The position numbers and the translations under genes were made by a program. Positions 15,756 to 24,523 of a stretch of 64,000 bases of DNA are shown in pieces. Below the pieces are notes generated by a model. That model was not told the DNA's origin. It did not search any database and saw only the letters and a program-made list of their open reading frames with translations. The DNA comes from Litoreibacter ascidiaceicola (lineage in GTDB: Bacteria > Pseudomonadota > Alphaproteobacteria > Rhodobacterales > Rhodobacteraceae): assembly GCF_900129235.1 (NCBI RefSeq), contig NZ_FQUV01000008.1, forward strand, positions 86,212 through 150,211, in the 5' to 3' direction. The first letter of the stretch is position 1. Every line of letters starts with the position of its first letter.

Positions 15756-18521
15756 ATGACCGACACGATCAAATTCACGCTCAACGGTGAGCAGGTAGAG
15801 GCCCAAGCGGGCGAAACCATCTGGGAAGTGGCCAATGGCCGTGGCCTTGTGATCCCGCATCTGTGTCACAAACCGGCACCCGGATATCGCCCCGACGGCA
15901 ACTGCCGTGCGTGTATGGTCGAGATCGAGGGCGAGCGGGTTTTGGCCGCGTCGTGCATTCGCGAACCAGCTGAAGGGATGGTCGTCACCAGCAACTCCAA
16001 TCGCGCGGAAACCGCGCGAAAAATGGTCGTGGAGATGCTGGTCGCGGATCAGCCCGCGCCTGACGAGGCGCATGATAAATCTTCCCACCTTTGGGACATG
16101 GCGGCGATGCAGGGCGTGTCGGAAAGCCGGTTCCCGAAGCTGGAGGAAGGCCGCATCCCGTTGCTGGATGACAGCCACGTGGCGATGTCGGTGAACTTGG
16201 ATGCGTGCATTCAATGCGGCCTGTGCGTACGCGCCTGTCGAGAGGTTCAGGTGAACGACGTGATCGGCATGTCGGGCCGTGGTCACGACTCCTATCCGAC
16301 CTTCGATTTCGCCGACCCGATGGGCGACAGCACCTGCGTGGCTTGTGGTGAATGCGTTCAAGCCTGCCCGACCGGTGCGTTGATGCCTGCAACCGTGACG
16401 GACGAGAACCAAATTGGTGACAGCAAGGATTTTGACAGTGAAGTGGAAAGCGTTTGCCCGTTCTGCGGTGTCGGGTGCCAGATTTCGCTGAAGGTCAAAG
16501 ACGGCAAGGTGAAATATGTGGACGGGATCAACGGCCCCGCCAACGAAGGCCGCCTGTGTGTCAAAGGCCGCTTTGGCTTCGACTACATTCACCATGACCA
16601 CCGCCTGACCAAGCCGTTGATCCGCCGTGACGACGCACCTGCTAAGGGGCTGAATGTCGACCCTGGCAATTGGCAGGAGTTCTTCCGCGAGGCGACGTGG
16701 GACGAGGCGCTGGATATGGCTGCGGGCGGCATGAAGGGTCGGGGCCGTGAGGTCGCGGGTTTCGGGTCGGCTAAATGCACCAACGAAGAGGCCTACCTGT
16801 TCCAGAAAATTATCCGCCAAGGCTTTGGTCACAACAACGTCGATCACTGCACGCGGCTTTGCCATGCGTCGTCAGTCGCGGCGCTGATGGAGAACGTGGG
16901 GTCCGGTGCTGTGACCGCGACGTTTAACGAGATTGAAAACGCAGACGTTGCGATTGTCATTGGTGCGAACCCGACGGAAAACCATCCCGTTGCGGCGACC
17001 TATTTCAAGCAGTTCGCTAAGCGTGGCGGCAAGCTGATCGTCATGGACCCGCGCGGACAAGCGTTGAAACGCCATTCTAGCCACATGCTGCAATTCCGCC
17101 CTGGTGCAGATGTGTCGATGCTGAATGCGATCATGCATGTGATCGTGGAGGAAGGCCTCTACGACCAACAATATATCGACGCCTACACCGAGAATTGGGA
17201 GGCCGAGAAGGCCCACCTTGCGGGATTTACACCTGAGAAGATGAGTGAGATTTGCGGTATCGCTCCTGAGATGTTGCGCGATGTGGCCCGTACCTTTGCT
17301 GGTGCCAAAGCGGCTATGATTTTCTGGGGCATGGGGGTCTCGCAACACATTCACGGCACCGACAATTCCCGCTGCCTGATCAGCCTTGCGTTGATGACGG
17401 GTCAAGTGGGCCGGCCCGGTTCCGGTCTTCACCCGCTGCGCGGTCAGAACAACGTGCAAGGCGCGTCGGATGCGGGGCTCGTGCCGATGTTCTTGCCGGA
17501 CTATCAAAGCGTGATGGATGACGGTGTTCGTTCTGCCTTCACCGAAGTTTGGGGCTCGGATGACTTCTCGAACGAGAAGGGCCTGACTGTGACCGAAATC
17601 CTGGATGCGGTCCACGCGGGCGACATCAAGTCGATGTACATTCTAGGTGAAAATCCGGCGATGTCGGACCCTGATGTGGAACACGCCCGCGATGCGTTAG
17701 CGAAGCTGGATCACTTGGTCGTCCAAGACATCTTCCTGACCGAAACCGCGAACTTTGCCGATGTGATTTTACCTGCCTCAGCCTTTGCCGAGAAGTCCGG
17801 CACTGTGACCAACACCAATCGTCAGGTGCAAATGGGCCGCCCTGCTTTGCCGCCACCTGGTGACGCGAAAGAGGACTGGTGGATCGAGGTTGAGCTGGCC
17901 AAGCGCTTAGGTTTGGACTGGAGCTATAGTGGTCCGGCTGACGTCTTTGCGGAGATGAAAAAGAACATGGGCTCGCTAGACAACATCACGTGGGACCGCT
18001 TAGCGATGGAAAGCGTGGTGACCTATCCGTCACTTTCCCCCACAGACCCCGGGCAACCGATTGTGTTTGGCGATGGATTCCCGCGTGCTGATGGCCGCGC
18101 GAAATTTACCCCCGCGAACGTCATTGCGCCGGATGAGGTCCCTGATGCCGAGTATCCGATGATTCTGACGACTGGCCGACAACTGGAGCACTGGCATACA
18201 GGGTCTATGACCCGTCGCGCTTCGGTGTTGGACGCATTGCAGCCAGAGGCCAACTGCTCGCTGCACCCGTCGACGTTGCGCAAGCTGGGGGTGGAGCCCG
18301 GTGGCATGTTGCGGCTGACAACGCGGCGCGGGTCGATCAATGTCATGGCGCGGTCTGACCGTGCGGTCGCACCTGACATGGTGTTCCTGCCTTTTGCTTA
18401 TGTTGAAGCCGCGGCCAACATTCTGACCAACCCCGCAGTCGATCCTTACGGTAAGATTCCGGAATTCAAGTTTGCGGCGGTTCGTGTCGAGAACGCGGAT
18501 CAACCTGTTCCCGCAGAATAG
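15756..18521 (+). CDS. fdhF: Formate dehydrogenase alpha subunit, molybdopterin type
   Basis: A 921-residue multidomain oxidoreductase. From the N-terminus: a plant-type 2Fe-2S domain (C37, C50, C53, C67), a NuoG-like region, two 4Fe-4S motifs (CIQCGLCVRAC and CVACGECVQACP), then the molybdopterin domain opening with CPFCGVGC. The molybdenum ligand is cysteine, not selenocysteine, in CTRLCHASSV. The domain order matches the soluble NAD-type formate dehydrogenase alpha subunit. The open frame runs upstream to 15579, but MTDTIKFTLNGEQVEA at 15756 follows a GGGAG site and begins the ferredoxin fold. No diaphorase subunit or fdhD is nearby, so the electron acceptor is uncertain. Confidence 0.9.
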   Translation: MTDTIKFTLNGEQVEAQAGETIWEVANGRGLVIPHLCHKPAPGYRPDGNCRACMVEIEGERVLAASCIREPAEGMVVTSNSNRAETARKMVVEMLVADQPAPDEAHDKSSHLWDMAAMQGVSESRFPKLEEGRIPLLDDSHVAMSVNLDACIQCGLCVRACREVQVNDVIGMSGRGHDSYPTFDFADPMGDSTCVACGECVQACPTGALMPATVTDENQIGDSKDFDSEVESVCPFCGVGCQISLKVKDGKVKYVDGINGPANEGRLCVKGRFGFDYIHHDHRLTKPLIRRDDAPAKGLNVDPGNWQEFFREATWDEALDMAAGGMKGRGREVAGFGSAKCTNEEAYLFQKIIRQGFGHNNVDHCTRLCHASSVAALMENVGSGAVTATFNEIENADVAIVIGANPTENHPVAATYFKQFAKRGGKLIVMDPRGQALKRHSSHMLQFRPGADVSMLNAIMHVIVEEGLYDQQYIDAYTENWEAEKAHLAGFTPEKMSEICGIAPEMLRDVARTFAGAKAAMIFWGMGVSQHIHGTDNSRCLISLALMTGQVGRPGSGLHPLRGQNNVQGASDAGLVPMFLPDYQSVMDDGVRSAFTEVWGSDDFSNEKGLTVTEILDAVHAGDIKSMYILGENPAMSDPDVEHARDALAKLDHLVVQDIFLTETANFADVILPASAFAEKSGTVTNTNRQVQMGRPALPPPGDAKEDWWIEVELAKRLGLDWSYSGPADVFAEMKKNMGSLDNITWDRLAMESVVTYPSLSPTDPGQPIVFGDGFPRADGRAKFTPANVIAPDEVPDAEYPMILTTGRQLEHWHTGSMTRRASVLDALQPEANCSLHPSTLRKLGVEPGGMLRLTTRRGSINVMARSDRAVAPDMVFLPFAYVEAAANILTNPAVDPYGKIPEFKFAAVRVENADQPVPAE

Positions 18522-18559
18522 ACAGCCGCAGAACGACTGATTCTGATTTTCGAATATCA

Positions 18560-18595
18560 CCCCTGCCTCGGCCCTTATTACGGCGGAGGCAGGGG
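18560..18595 (+). terminator. Hairpin after formate dehydrogenase gene
   Basis: CCCCTGCCTC (18560-18569) pairs with GAGGCAGGGG (18586-18595) across a 16-base loop, 36 bases after the stop. No T-run follows, so it may stabilise the 3' end rather than terminate alone. Confidence 0.5.
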
Positions 18596-18665
18596 GGCGC
18601 CCTTTCGCCACTAATGGCGCAAAATCTCTTAAATATAAGTTGTTGTCCGCCGAATTCAGACGGTT

Positions 18666-18691
18666 GATAGCGCTATCTGAACAAGTGTTCA
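18666..18691. promoter_or_regulatory. Two adjacent palindromes, candidate operator
   Basis: GATAGCGCTATC (18666-18677) is a perfect palindrome. It is followed directly by TGAACA-AG-TGTTCA (18678-18691), a perfect inverted repeat with a 2-base spacer. Both lie just upstream of a TTGACG element at 18701. The second resembles operators bound by TetR-family regulators of acyl-CoA metabolism, but the cognate regulator is not in the window. Confidence 0.45.
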
Positions 18692-18700
18692 AAAAAACAT

Positions 18701-18730
18701 TTGACGTTGCAGCGCCTGCCGACCAGTATT
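18701..18730 (+). promoter_or_regulatory. Candidate sigma-70 promoter of the transporter-ligase operon
   Basis: TTGACG at 18701-18706 is a near-consensus -35. The best -10 is weak (AGTATT at 18725-18730, 18-base spacing). It lies directly downstream of the two palindromes and 57 bases before the TTG start of the first ligase gene. Confidence 0.35.
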
Positions 18731-18787
18731 CCCCCAATAGGAAGCGCTTAGCTTCACCGTCGGTCATTCCGGCATTGGGAGGAAATT

Positions 18788-20749
18788 TTGGTTCACGCAA
18801 CAACTGCTTCGGCTGGTCTGGATACTATACCTCGTCTTCTGGCGCGCAATGTTGCCAAGTATGGCGACAAGCCAGCGTATCGTGAAAAAGAGTTCGGCAT
18901 CTGGCAAACTTGGACTTGGGCTGAAGTTGCGGAAGAGATCGAAGCCTTGGCGCTGGGCCTTCTTACACTTGGTGTAAACGAAGGCGATCATATCGCGATT
19001 ATCGGCCGGAACCGCCCCTACCTTTATTGGAGCTTCGTGGCTGCCGAAATGGTCGGCGCTATTCCTGTTCCGCTTTACCAAGACGCGGTCGCGGAGGAGT
19101 TGGCCTATGTTTTGGATCACTGCGGCGCACGGTTTGTGATCGCGCAAGATCAAGAACAGGTTGATAAAGTTTTTGAAGTGCATGATCAGCTTCCGGGCAT
19201 CGAGCACATGGTTTATCTGGATCCTCGCGGCATGCGCAAATACGACCACAGCGCGCTGACGAAATATCAGGTCTTGCAAGAAAAAGGCCGTGCTGATGGA
19301 GACCGTGCCGAGCTTAACCGCCGTCGCGACAAGCCGACCTACGACGATACATGCGTCATGCTTTATACCTCTGGCACAACGGGTAAGCCGAAAGGTGTGG
19401 TTCTGTCGAACCGGAACATTATCGAGACGTCCAAGGCATCTTCCGAGTTTGATGACCTGCGGGCCGAGGACGAAATTCTCGCCTATCTCCCGATGGCATG
19501 GGTTGGCGATTTCATCTTCTCCATTGGGCAAGCTTTCTGGACCGGCTTCTGTGTGAACTGCCCCGAAAGTCCGGCCACGATGCACAGCGATCTGCGCGAA
19601 ATCGGGCCGACATATTACTTTGCACCACCGAGGGTTTTCGAGACCCAACTGACAGATGTGATGATCCGGATGGAGGATGCAAGTCGCTTCAAAAAGTGGC
19701 TGTTCCACCATTTCATGGCACATGCCAAGAAGGTGGGCCCAGACTTGTTGGATGGAAAGCCGGTCGGGTTCGGGGACAAGCTGAAGTACCAGCTTGGTGA
19801 GCTGATGGTTTACGGGCCTTTGAAGAACACACTCGGGTTTTCGCGGGTACGCGTTGGCTATACGGCGGGTGAGGCGATTGGGCCGGAGATCTTTGACTTC
19901 TACCGCTCGCTGGGGATCAACCTGAAGCAGCTCTATGGCCAGACAGAAGCCTCGGTGTTCATCACGCAACAACCTGACGGGGAAGTGCGGTCCGATACGG
20001 TGGGTGTCCCTAGCCCCGGCGTAGAGCTGAAAATCGCCGACAATGGTGAGGTATTCTACCGCTCGCCGGGCGTATTTGTGCGCTACTTCAAAAATGACGA
20101 AAGCACAGCTTCGACCAAGGACGCGGAGGGTTGGGTCGCGACAGGCGACGCCGGATTTATCGAAGAAGGGAGCGGTCATCTACGGATTATCGACCGCGCC
20201 AAGGACGTCGGAAAAATGGCTGACGGGTCTTTGTTTGCACCTAAATACGTTGAAAATAAACTGAAATTCTATCCCAACGTGCTGGAAGCTGTTGTGTTCG
20301 GCAGTGGCAAAGACTACTGCACCGCGTTTTTGAACATTGACCTGACAGCCGTCGGGAACTGGGCGGAACGCAACAACATTGCTTATTCCAGCTATCAGGA
20401 GCTGGCCGGTCACCCCGAGGTGCTGGCGACCATGCAGTCCCACGTGGAAGAGGTGAACGCGAGCGTCGCGGAAGACCCGATGTTGTCGGGGTGTCAGGTG
20501 CATAGATTTGTTGTTCTTCACAAGCAGTTAGATGCGGATGACGGGGAGTTGACGCGGACGTTGAAGGTCCGGCGTCGGATCATCGAAGAGAAGTTCGCAG
20601 ATATTCTTGAAGCGCTCTATGACGGGTCCTCGAACATATCGACCGAGACGGAAGTGACCTATGAAGACGGGCGTAAAGGGTCGATCAAAGCGACACTTGA
20701 GGTGCGCGATGCCCGAGTATTTGAAATCCGGAAAGTTGCGGCGGAATGA
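18788..20749 (+). CDS. Long-chain acyl-CoA synthetase-like AMP ligase
   Basis: An adenylate-forming ligase of 653 residues in the long-chain acyl-CoA synthetase (FadD15-like) branch. The phosphate loop YTSGTTGKPKGVVLS, the YGQTEAS motif and the GDAGFIEEGSGHLRIIDR hinge region are all present, so it should be active. The start is TTG, 5 bases after a strong GGAGG; no ATG fits. It opens a run of transporter genes, which suggests that it converts the imported acid to its CoA thioester in the cytoplasm. The substrate (fatty, aromatic or other carboxylic acid) cannot be told from sequence. Confidence 0.9.
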   Translation: MVHATTASAGLDTIPRLLARNVAKYGDKPAYREKEFGIWQTWTWAEVAEEIEALALGLLTLGVNEGDHIAIIGRNRPYLYWSFVAAEMVGAIPVPLYQDAVAEELAYVLDHCGARFVIAQDQEQVDKVFEVHDQLPGIEHMVYLDPRGMRKYDHSALTKYQVLQEKGRADGDRAELNRRRDKPTYDDTCVMLYTSGTTGKPKGVVLSNRNIIETSKASSEFDDLRAEDEILAYLPMAWVGDFIFSIGQAFWTGFCVNCPESPATMHSDLREIGPTYYFAPPRVFETQLTDVMIRMEDASRFKKWLFHHFMAHAKKVGPDLLDGKPVGFGDKLKYQLGELMVYGPLKNTLGFSRVRVGYTAGEAIGPEIFDFYRSLGINLKQLYGQTEASVFITQQPDGEVRSDTVGVPSPGVELKIADNGEVFYRSPGVFVRYFKNDESTASTKDAEGWVATGDAGFIEEGSGHLRIIDRAKDVGKMADGSLFAPKYVENKLKFYPNVLEAVVFGSGKDYCTAFLNIDLTAVGNWAERNNIAYSSYQELAGHPEVLATMQSHVEEVNASVAEDPMLSGCQVHRFVVLHKQLDADDGELTRTLKVRRRIIEEKFADILEALYDGSSNISTETEVTYEDGRKGSIKATLEVRDARVFEIRKVAAE

Positions 20750-20804
20750 CGGTGCGACGCTCGATTTCATCATCGCCCCGCCCGCCATCCCGTGAGGTAG
20801 CCCT

Positions 20805-21626
20805 ATGAACGCTTTGACAGGTGGAAATTACACGACTGCGGACGGCCGCAAGATCGGTAACACCATGATGGAAATGAAAAATATCACTCTGCGCTTTGGC
20901 GGGGTGGTGGCTATCAAGGACATCTCTTTCGACATCAACGAGGGCGAAATTCGCGCTATTATCGGGCCGAACGGGGCCGGAAAATCGTCGATGCTGAACG
21001 TGATCTCTGGGTTCTATAATCCGCAAGAGGGCGAGGTTTGGTTCCACGGCAAAAAGCGCCCCCAGATGCGGCCCTACCAAGTGGCGCGGCAGGGGATTGC
21101 GCGGACGTTTCAGAACATTGCCTTGTTCGAGGGGATGAGCGTTCTGGATAACGTCATGACGGGTCGCTTGACGCATATGAAATCGGGGATGCTGAGCCAG
21201 ATGATCTGGAAGGGCAAGGCCGAGAAGGAAGAGACTGAAAATCGGGAAGTCGTTGAAAAGATTATTGATTTTCTGGAAATTCAGGCCATTCGGAAAACAC
21301 CTGTTGGCCGTTTGCCTTACGGTTTGAAGAAACGGGTGGAGTTGGCGCGGGCGTTAGCGGCGGAGCCGAAGCTGCTTTTGCTGGACGAGCCGATGGCCGG
21401 GATGAACGTTGAGGAAAAAGAGGACATGAGCCGCTTTATCCTTGATGTTAATGATGAATTTGGAACGACCATCGCGTTGATCGAGCACGATATGGGCGTG
21501 GTTATGGACCTGTCGGACCGTGTTGTCGTGATGGATTACGGCAAAAAGATCGGCGACGGGACACCGGATGAAGTGCGCAACAACCAAGAGGTGATTGATG
21601 CGTATCTGGGTGTGGCGCATGACTAA
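20805..21626 (+). CDS. Branched-chain-type ABC transporter ATP-binding protein (LivG-like)
   Basis: A 273-residue ATPase of the hydrophobic amino acid transporter (HAAT) family. Walker A is GPNGAGKSS, the signature segment reads YGLKKRVELARAL rather than LSGGQ, and Walker B is LLLLDEP. The alternate signature is normal for LivG-type subunits. The C-terminal BCA domain typical of LivG is represented by the DGTPDEVRNNQEVIDAYLG tail. It lies 55 bases after the ligase gene and its stop overlaps the next gene by 8 bases. Confidence 0.92.
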   Translation: MNALTGGNYTTADGRKIGNTMMEMKNITLRFGGVVAIKDISFDINEGEIRAIIGPNGAGKSSMLNVISGFYNPQEGEVWFHGKKRPQMRPYQVARQGIARTFQNIALFEGMSVLDNVMTGRLTHMKSGMLSQMIWKGKAEKEETENREVVEKIIDFLEIQAIRKTPVGRLPYGLKKRVELARALAAEPKLLLLDEPMAGMNVEEKEDMSRFILDVNDEFGTTIALIEHDMGVVMDLSDRVVVMDYGKKIGDGTPDEVRNNQEVIDAYLGVAHD

Positions 21627-22134
21627 ATTCGGCGTCTGCATAACGTCGGCAATGCGTCGGCTTTGCGTCGGGCAGGTTGTCGGACCGCTAGGGGTGGTGT
21701 TTTTGGCCACCTCCGGCGCGCAGGCCGGCGCTTGGGAAGAATTCGAGACGCGGTGTTTGGTGCCGATGGAGAATGTCGAAGCTCCTATCAGTTCAAATCT
21801 GGAGTTTGTTCCACCTCCCAATCCTGACTCACCAAGTGATGTGTTCGTGCTGACGGCCGAAGTCTATTTTTATGTATCAGGAGTGCTCGGCGACCAGAGC
21901 GTCGGGTGCGGCATGGGAGCGGACGCTGGAGAGTCGACTGATAAGATCCTCGTGCGCGGATTGAAGCATATGAACGCCCTAGTCGATGCGAAGCGCTATA
22001 CGCCAATGAATGGCGAGAACTATGATTTTGGATTTCAATCGACTGAGTGGCGTGAGCCGCGCTTGAATGTGTTTTTTAACACACGGAACGATACGTTTGC
22101 CGTTTCAGTTGAGGAGACCGACCTTGAATCGTGA
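21619..22134 (+). CDS. Exported protein of unknown function
   Basis: A 172-residue protein whose ATG overlaps the stop of the LivG-like gene. The hydrophobic stretch GPLGVVFLATSGAQA with a likely cleavage site after AQA indicates export; an alternative ATG at 21652 would shorten the signal peptide. The mature part has an acidic, proline-rich start (FVPPPNPDSPSD) and a pair of widely spaced cysteines that could form a disulfide. I recognise no family. Its place inside the transporter operon suggests a periplasmic accessory role, but nothing in the sequence defines one. Confidence 0.6.
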   Translation: MTKFGVCITSAMRRLCVGQVVGPLGVVFLATSGAQAGAWEEFETRCLVPMENVEAPISSNLEFVPPPNPDSPSDVFVLTAEVYFYVSGVLGDQSVGCGMGADAGESTDKILVRGLKHMNALVDAKRYTPMNGENYDFGFQSTEWREPRLNVFFNTRNDTFAVSVEETDLES

Positions 22135-22154
22135 ACCACTAAATGGAGGCTCCA

Positions 22155-23141
22155 ATGCCTGAGCAGTTTCTCTTTGCGATGGAAGTTATCCTGAACGGGC
22201 TGATGGCCGGTGTGCTTTATGCGCTGGTGGCCTTGGGCTTCGTTCTGATCTTCAAAGCGTCGGGTATCTTCAACTATGCCCAAGGCGTCATGGCGCTGTT
22301 TGCGGCGCTGACCTTGGTGGGGATCATGGACGGGCAAGTGCCGTTCAGCCACATCATCAACGCGACCTTCGGGACCGAGTTGCACCATTTCGGCTGGCAC
22401 GTGCCTGCCTTGCTGGCGATCATCTTGACCGCAGGGGTCATGGTGGTCTTTGCGTGGCTGGTGCAGCGATATATCTTCCGGCATCTGGTCAACCAAGAGC
22501 CGATCATCCTGTTCATGGCAACCATCGGGCTTGCGTACTTCCTTGAGGGGGTGGGCGATCTGATGTGGGGCTCCGACATCAAGAAGCTGGATGTGGGTCT
22601 GCCGCAGGGCATCAACGAGTGGATCGACGTCACCACGTTCGAGGCGTTCGGCTACGGGTTCTTTATCGACAACCTTGATATCTCGGCCACGATTGTGGCG
22701 ATTTTCCTGGTGGCGGCGCTGATCATCTTTTCTCAATACACCAAGCAGGGCCGCGCCTTGCGGGCCGTGGCGGATGACCACCAAGCGGCGTTGTCGGTCG
22801 GGATTTCGCTGAACTTCATCTGGGTGCTGGTCTGGTCCATCGCAGGCTTCGTCGCCTTGGTTGCGGGCATCATGTGGGGCGCGAAGTCCGGCGTGCAATT
22901 CTCGCTGTCATTGATTGCCTTGAAGGCGCTGCCGGTGCTGATGCTGGGCGGGTTCACCTCGATCCCCGGTGCGATTGTCGGCGGGTTGATTATCGGCGTG
23001 GGCGAGAAACTGTTCGAGTTCCTGATCGGCCCGATGGTCGGCGGCGCGACTGAAAACTGGTTCGCTTATGTGCTGGCCTTGTTGTTCCTCGTGTTCCGCC
23101 CGCAAGGGCTGTTCGGCGAGAAGATTATCGAGAGGGTTTGA
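22155..23141 (+). CDS. Branched-chain-type ABC transporter permease (LivH-like)
   Basis: A 328-residue inner-membrane permease with about eight hydrophobic segments. The opening LNGLMAGVLYALVALGFVLIFK and the following FNYAQGVMA are hallmarks of LivH. An in-frame ATG 12 bases upstream contains the GGAGG ribosome-binding site for the ATG at 22155, so the downstream start is chosen. The insertion typical of this subfamily (RALRAVADDHQAALSVGI) contacts the ATPase. It pairs with the LivM-like permease two genes on. Confidence 0.93.
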   Translation: MPEQFLFAMEVILNGLMAGVLYALVALGFVLIFKASGIFNYAQGVMALFAALTLVGIMDGQVPFSHIINATFGTELHHFGWHVPALLAIILTAGVMVVFAWLVQRYIFRHLVNQEPIILFMATIGLAYFLEGVGDLMWGSDIKKLDVGLPQGINEWIDVTTFEAFGYGFFIDNLDISATIVAIFLVAALIIFSQYTKQGRALRAVADDHQAALSVGISLNFIWVLVWSIAGFVALVAGIMWGAKSGVQFSLSLIALKALPVLMLGGFTSIPGAIVGGLIIGVGEKLFEFLIGPMVGGATENWFAYVLALLFLVFRPQGLFGEKIIERV

Positions 23142-23143
23142 GC

Positions 23144-23395
23144 ATGAGCAAGGTGATTGCGATATTGAATGTCATCGCGTGGTCGGGCTTCTGGGCCTTC
23201 GGATATCTGGCGCTAAGCGCCGACGTCGGGAACACCACGCAGATTATGGTCGCGGGCGTTCTGGCGGTTCTGGGCGCGGGGGTAGGGCTGTTCACCTACC
23301 TGCAACTGGTGCGCCACTCCGAGGCCTCCGGCTATGCCAAACCGCGCAACCGCGTACCGGAACACCTGCGGAAAAATGAAGAGGGAGCGACCTAA
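23144..23395 (+). CDS. Small membrane protein of unknown function
   Basis: An 83-residue protein with two predicted membrane helices (about residues 4-25 and 33-53) and a polar, basic C-terminal tail rich in Arg, Lys and Glu. The ATG at 23144 lies 7 bases after GAGAGGG and 2 bases after the LivH-like stop. Its own stop overlaps the LivM-like start (TAATG). I recognise no family. The tight insertion between the two permease genes suggests a structural or assembly partner of the transporter. Confidence 0.65.
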   Translation: MSKVIAILNVIAWSGFWAFGYLALSADVGNTTQIMVAGVLAVLGAGVGLFTYLQLVRHSEASGYAKPRNRVPEHLRKNEEGAT

Positions 23396-24471
23396 TGTTC
23401 TACCGTGAAGCAGGTGACTTCAAGGTCAGCTATCCCGAAGATAGCCAAACCTTCCCGATCAAATTTGACCGGTATCGCTATTATCTGGTGTTGGCGGTGG
23501 CCTATCTGGTCATCCCGTTCTTCATCAACGACTACTGGGCGAACGCGGTGTTCGTTCCGTTCCTGATCTACGCCACGGCGGCGATCGGGCTGAACATCCT
23601 GACCGGATATTGCGGGCAGGTGAGCCTTGGGACCGGGGCGTTCATGGCTGTCGGGGCCTATGCGGTCTACAAGTTGATGACGGCGTTTCCAGAAGTGTCG
23701 ATGCTGATCCACGTGCCGCTGGCGGGACTGGTGACGGCGGGGGTCGTGACGATCTTCGGCCTGCCAAGTTTGCGCATCAAAGGGTTCTATCTGGCGGTGG
23801 CGACACTGGCCGCACAGTTCTTTCTGGTGTGGCTGTTCAACAAGGTGCCGTGGTTTTACAACTATTCGGCCTCGGGGCAGATTTCGTCACCGGAACGCAG
23901 TGTGTTCGGGATTATCGTGACAGGGCCGAACACCGAGGCTTGGGCTAAATACATGATCTGCCTGATCTTCGTGACGCTGGCGGCGTTGATCGCGCGCAAC
24001 CTGACGCGCGGCTCGATCGGGCGGAAGTGGATGGCCATCCGCGACATGGATATCGCCGCCGAGATCATCGGGGTGAACCCGATGATGGCCAAGCTGACAG
24101 CGTTCGCCGTGTCGGGCTTTTTCATCGGCATCGCTGGGGCGCTGTTCTTCAGCGTCTATCTGGGCGCGGCGGAAGTGGGCGAGAGCTTCGGGATCGATAA
24201 ATCGTTTCTGGTGCTATTCATGGTGATTATTGGCGGGCTCGGCTCGATCTTCGGGTCGTTCGCGGGGGCGGCGTTCATGGTGCTGCTGCCGGTATTCCTG
24301 AAAAACGTGTTTGTCGGCATGCTGGGCTGGCCCACCGATCTGGCTGCGCACTTGCAGTTTATCGTGTCTGGTGGCCTGATCATCGTGTTCCTGATTCTGG
24401 AACCGCACGGGCTGGCGCAGCTTTGGCGGGTCGCGAAAGAGAAACTACGGCTCTGGCCGTTTCCGCATTAG
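23395..24471 (+). CDS. Branched-chain-type ABC transporter permease (LivM-like)
   Basis: A 358-residue inner-membrane permease with a polar N-terminal extension of about 30 residues, then eight or more membrane segments. GYCGQVSLGTGAFMAVGAYAV is the diagnostic LivM segment, and the cytoplasmic loop GRKWMAIRDMDIAAEIIGVNP is the coupling region for the ATPases. The start overlaps the previous stop. It forms the permease heterodimer with the LivH-like protein. Confidence 0.93.
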   Translation: MFYREAGDFKVSYPEDSQTFPIKFDRYRYYLVLAVAYLVIPFFINDYWANAVFVPFLIYATAAIGLNILTGYCGQVSLGTGAFMAVGAYAVYKLMTAFPEVSMLIHVPLAGLVTAGVVTIFGLPSLRIKGFYLAVATLAAQFFLVWLFNKVPWFYNYSASGQISSPERSVFGIIVTGPNTEAWAKYMICLIFVTLAALIARNLTRGSIGRKWMAIRDMDIAAEIIGVNPMMAKLTAFAVSGFFIGIAGALFFSVYLGAAEVGESFGIDKSFLVLFMVIIGGLGSIFGSFAGAAFMVLLPVFLKNVFVGMLGWPTDLAAHLQFIVSGGLIIVFLILEPHGLAQLWRVAKEKLRLWPFPH

Positions 24472-24523
24472 CGGTGTGGCGGGGAGACCCGCCTACTTTG
24501 AAATCCAAGGGAGGATACTAAAG

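Noticed and set aside
16840..16875. Selenocysteine in the formate dehydrogenase
   Set aside because: The codon at the molybdenum ligand (CTRLCHASS) is TGC, cysteine, not TGA.
18764..20179. A 471-codon open frame antisense to the first ligase gene
   Set aside because: The sense frame has complete adenylation motifs; the antisense protein resembles nothing.
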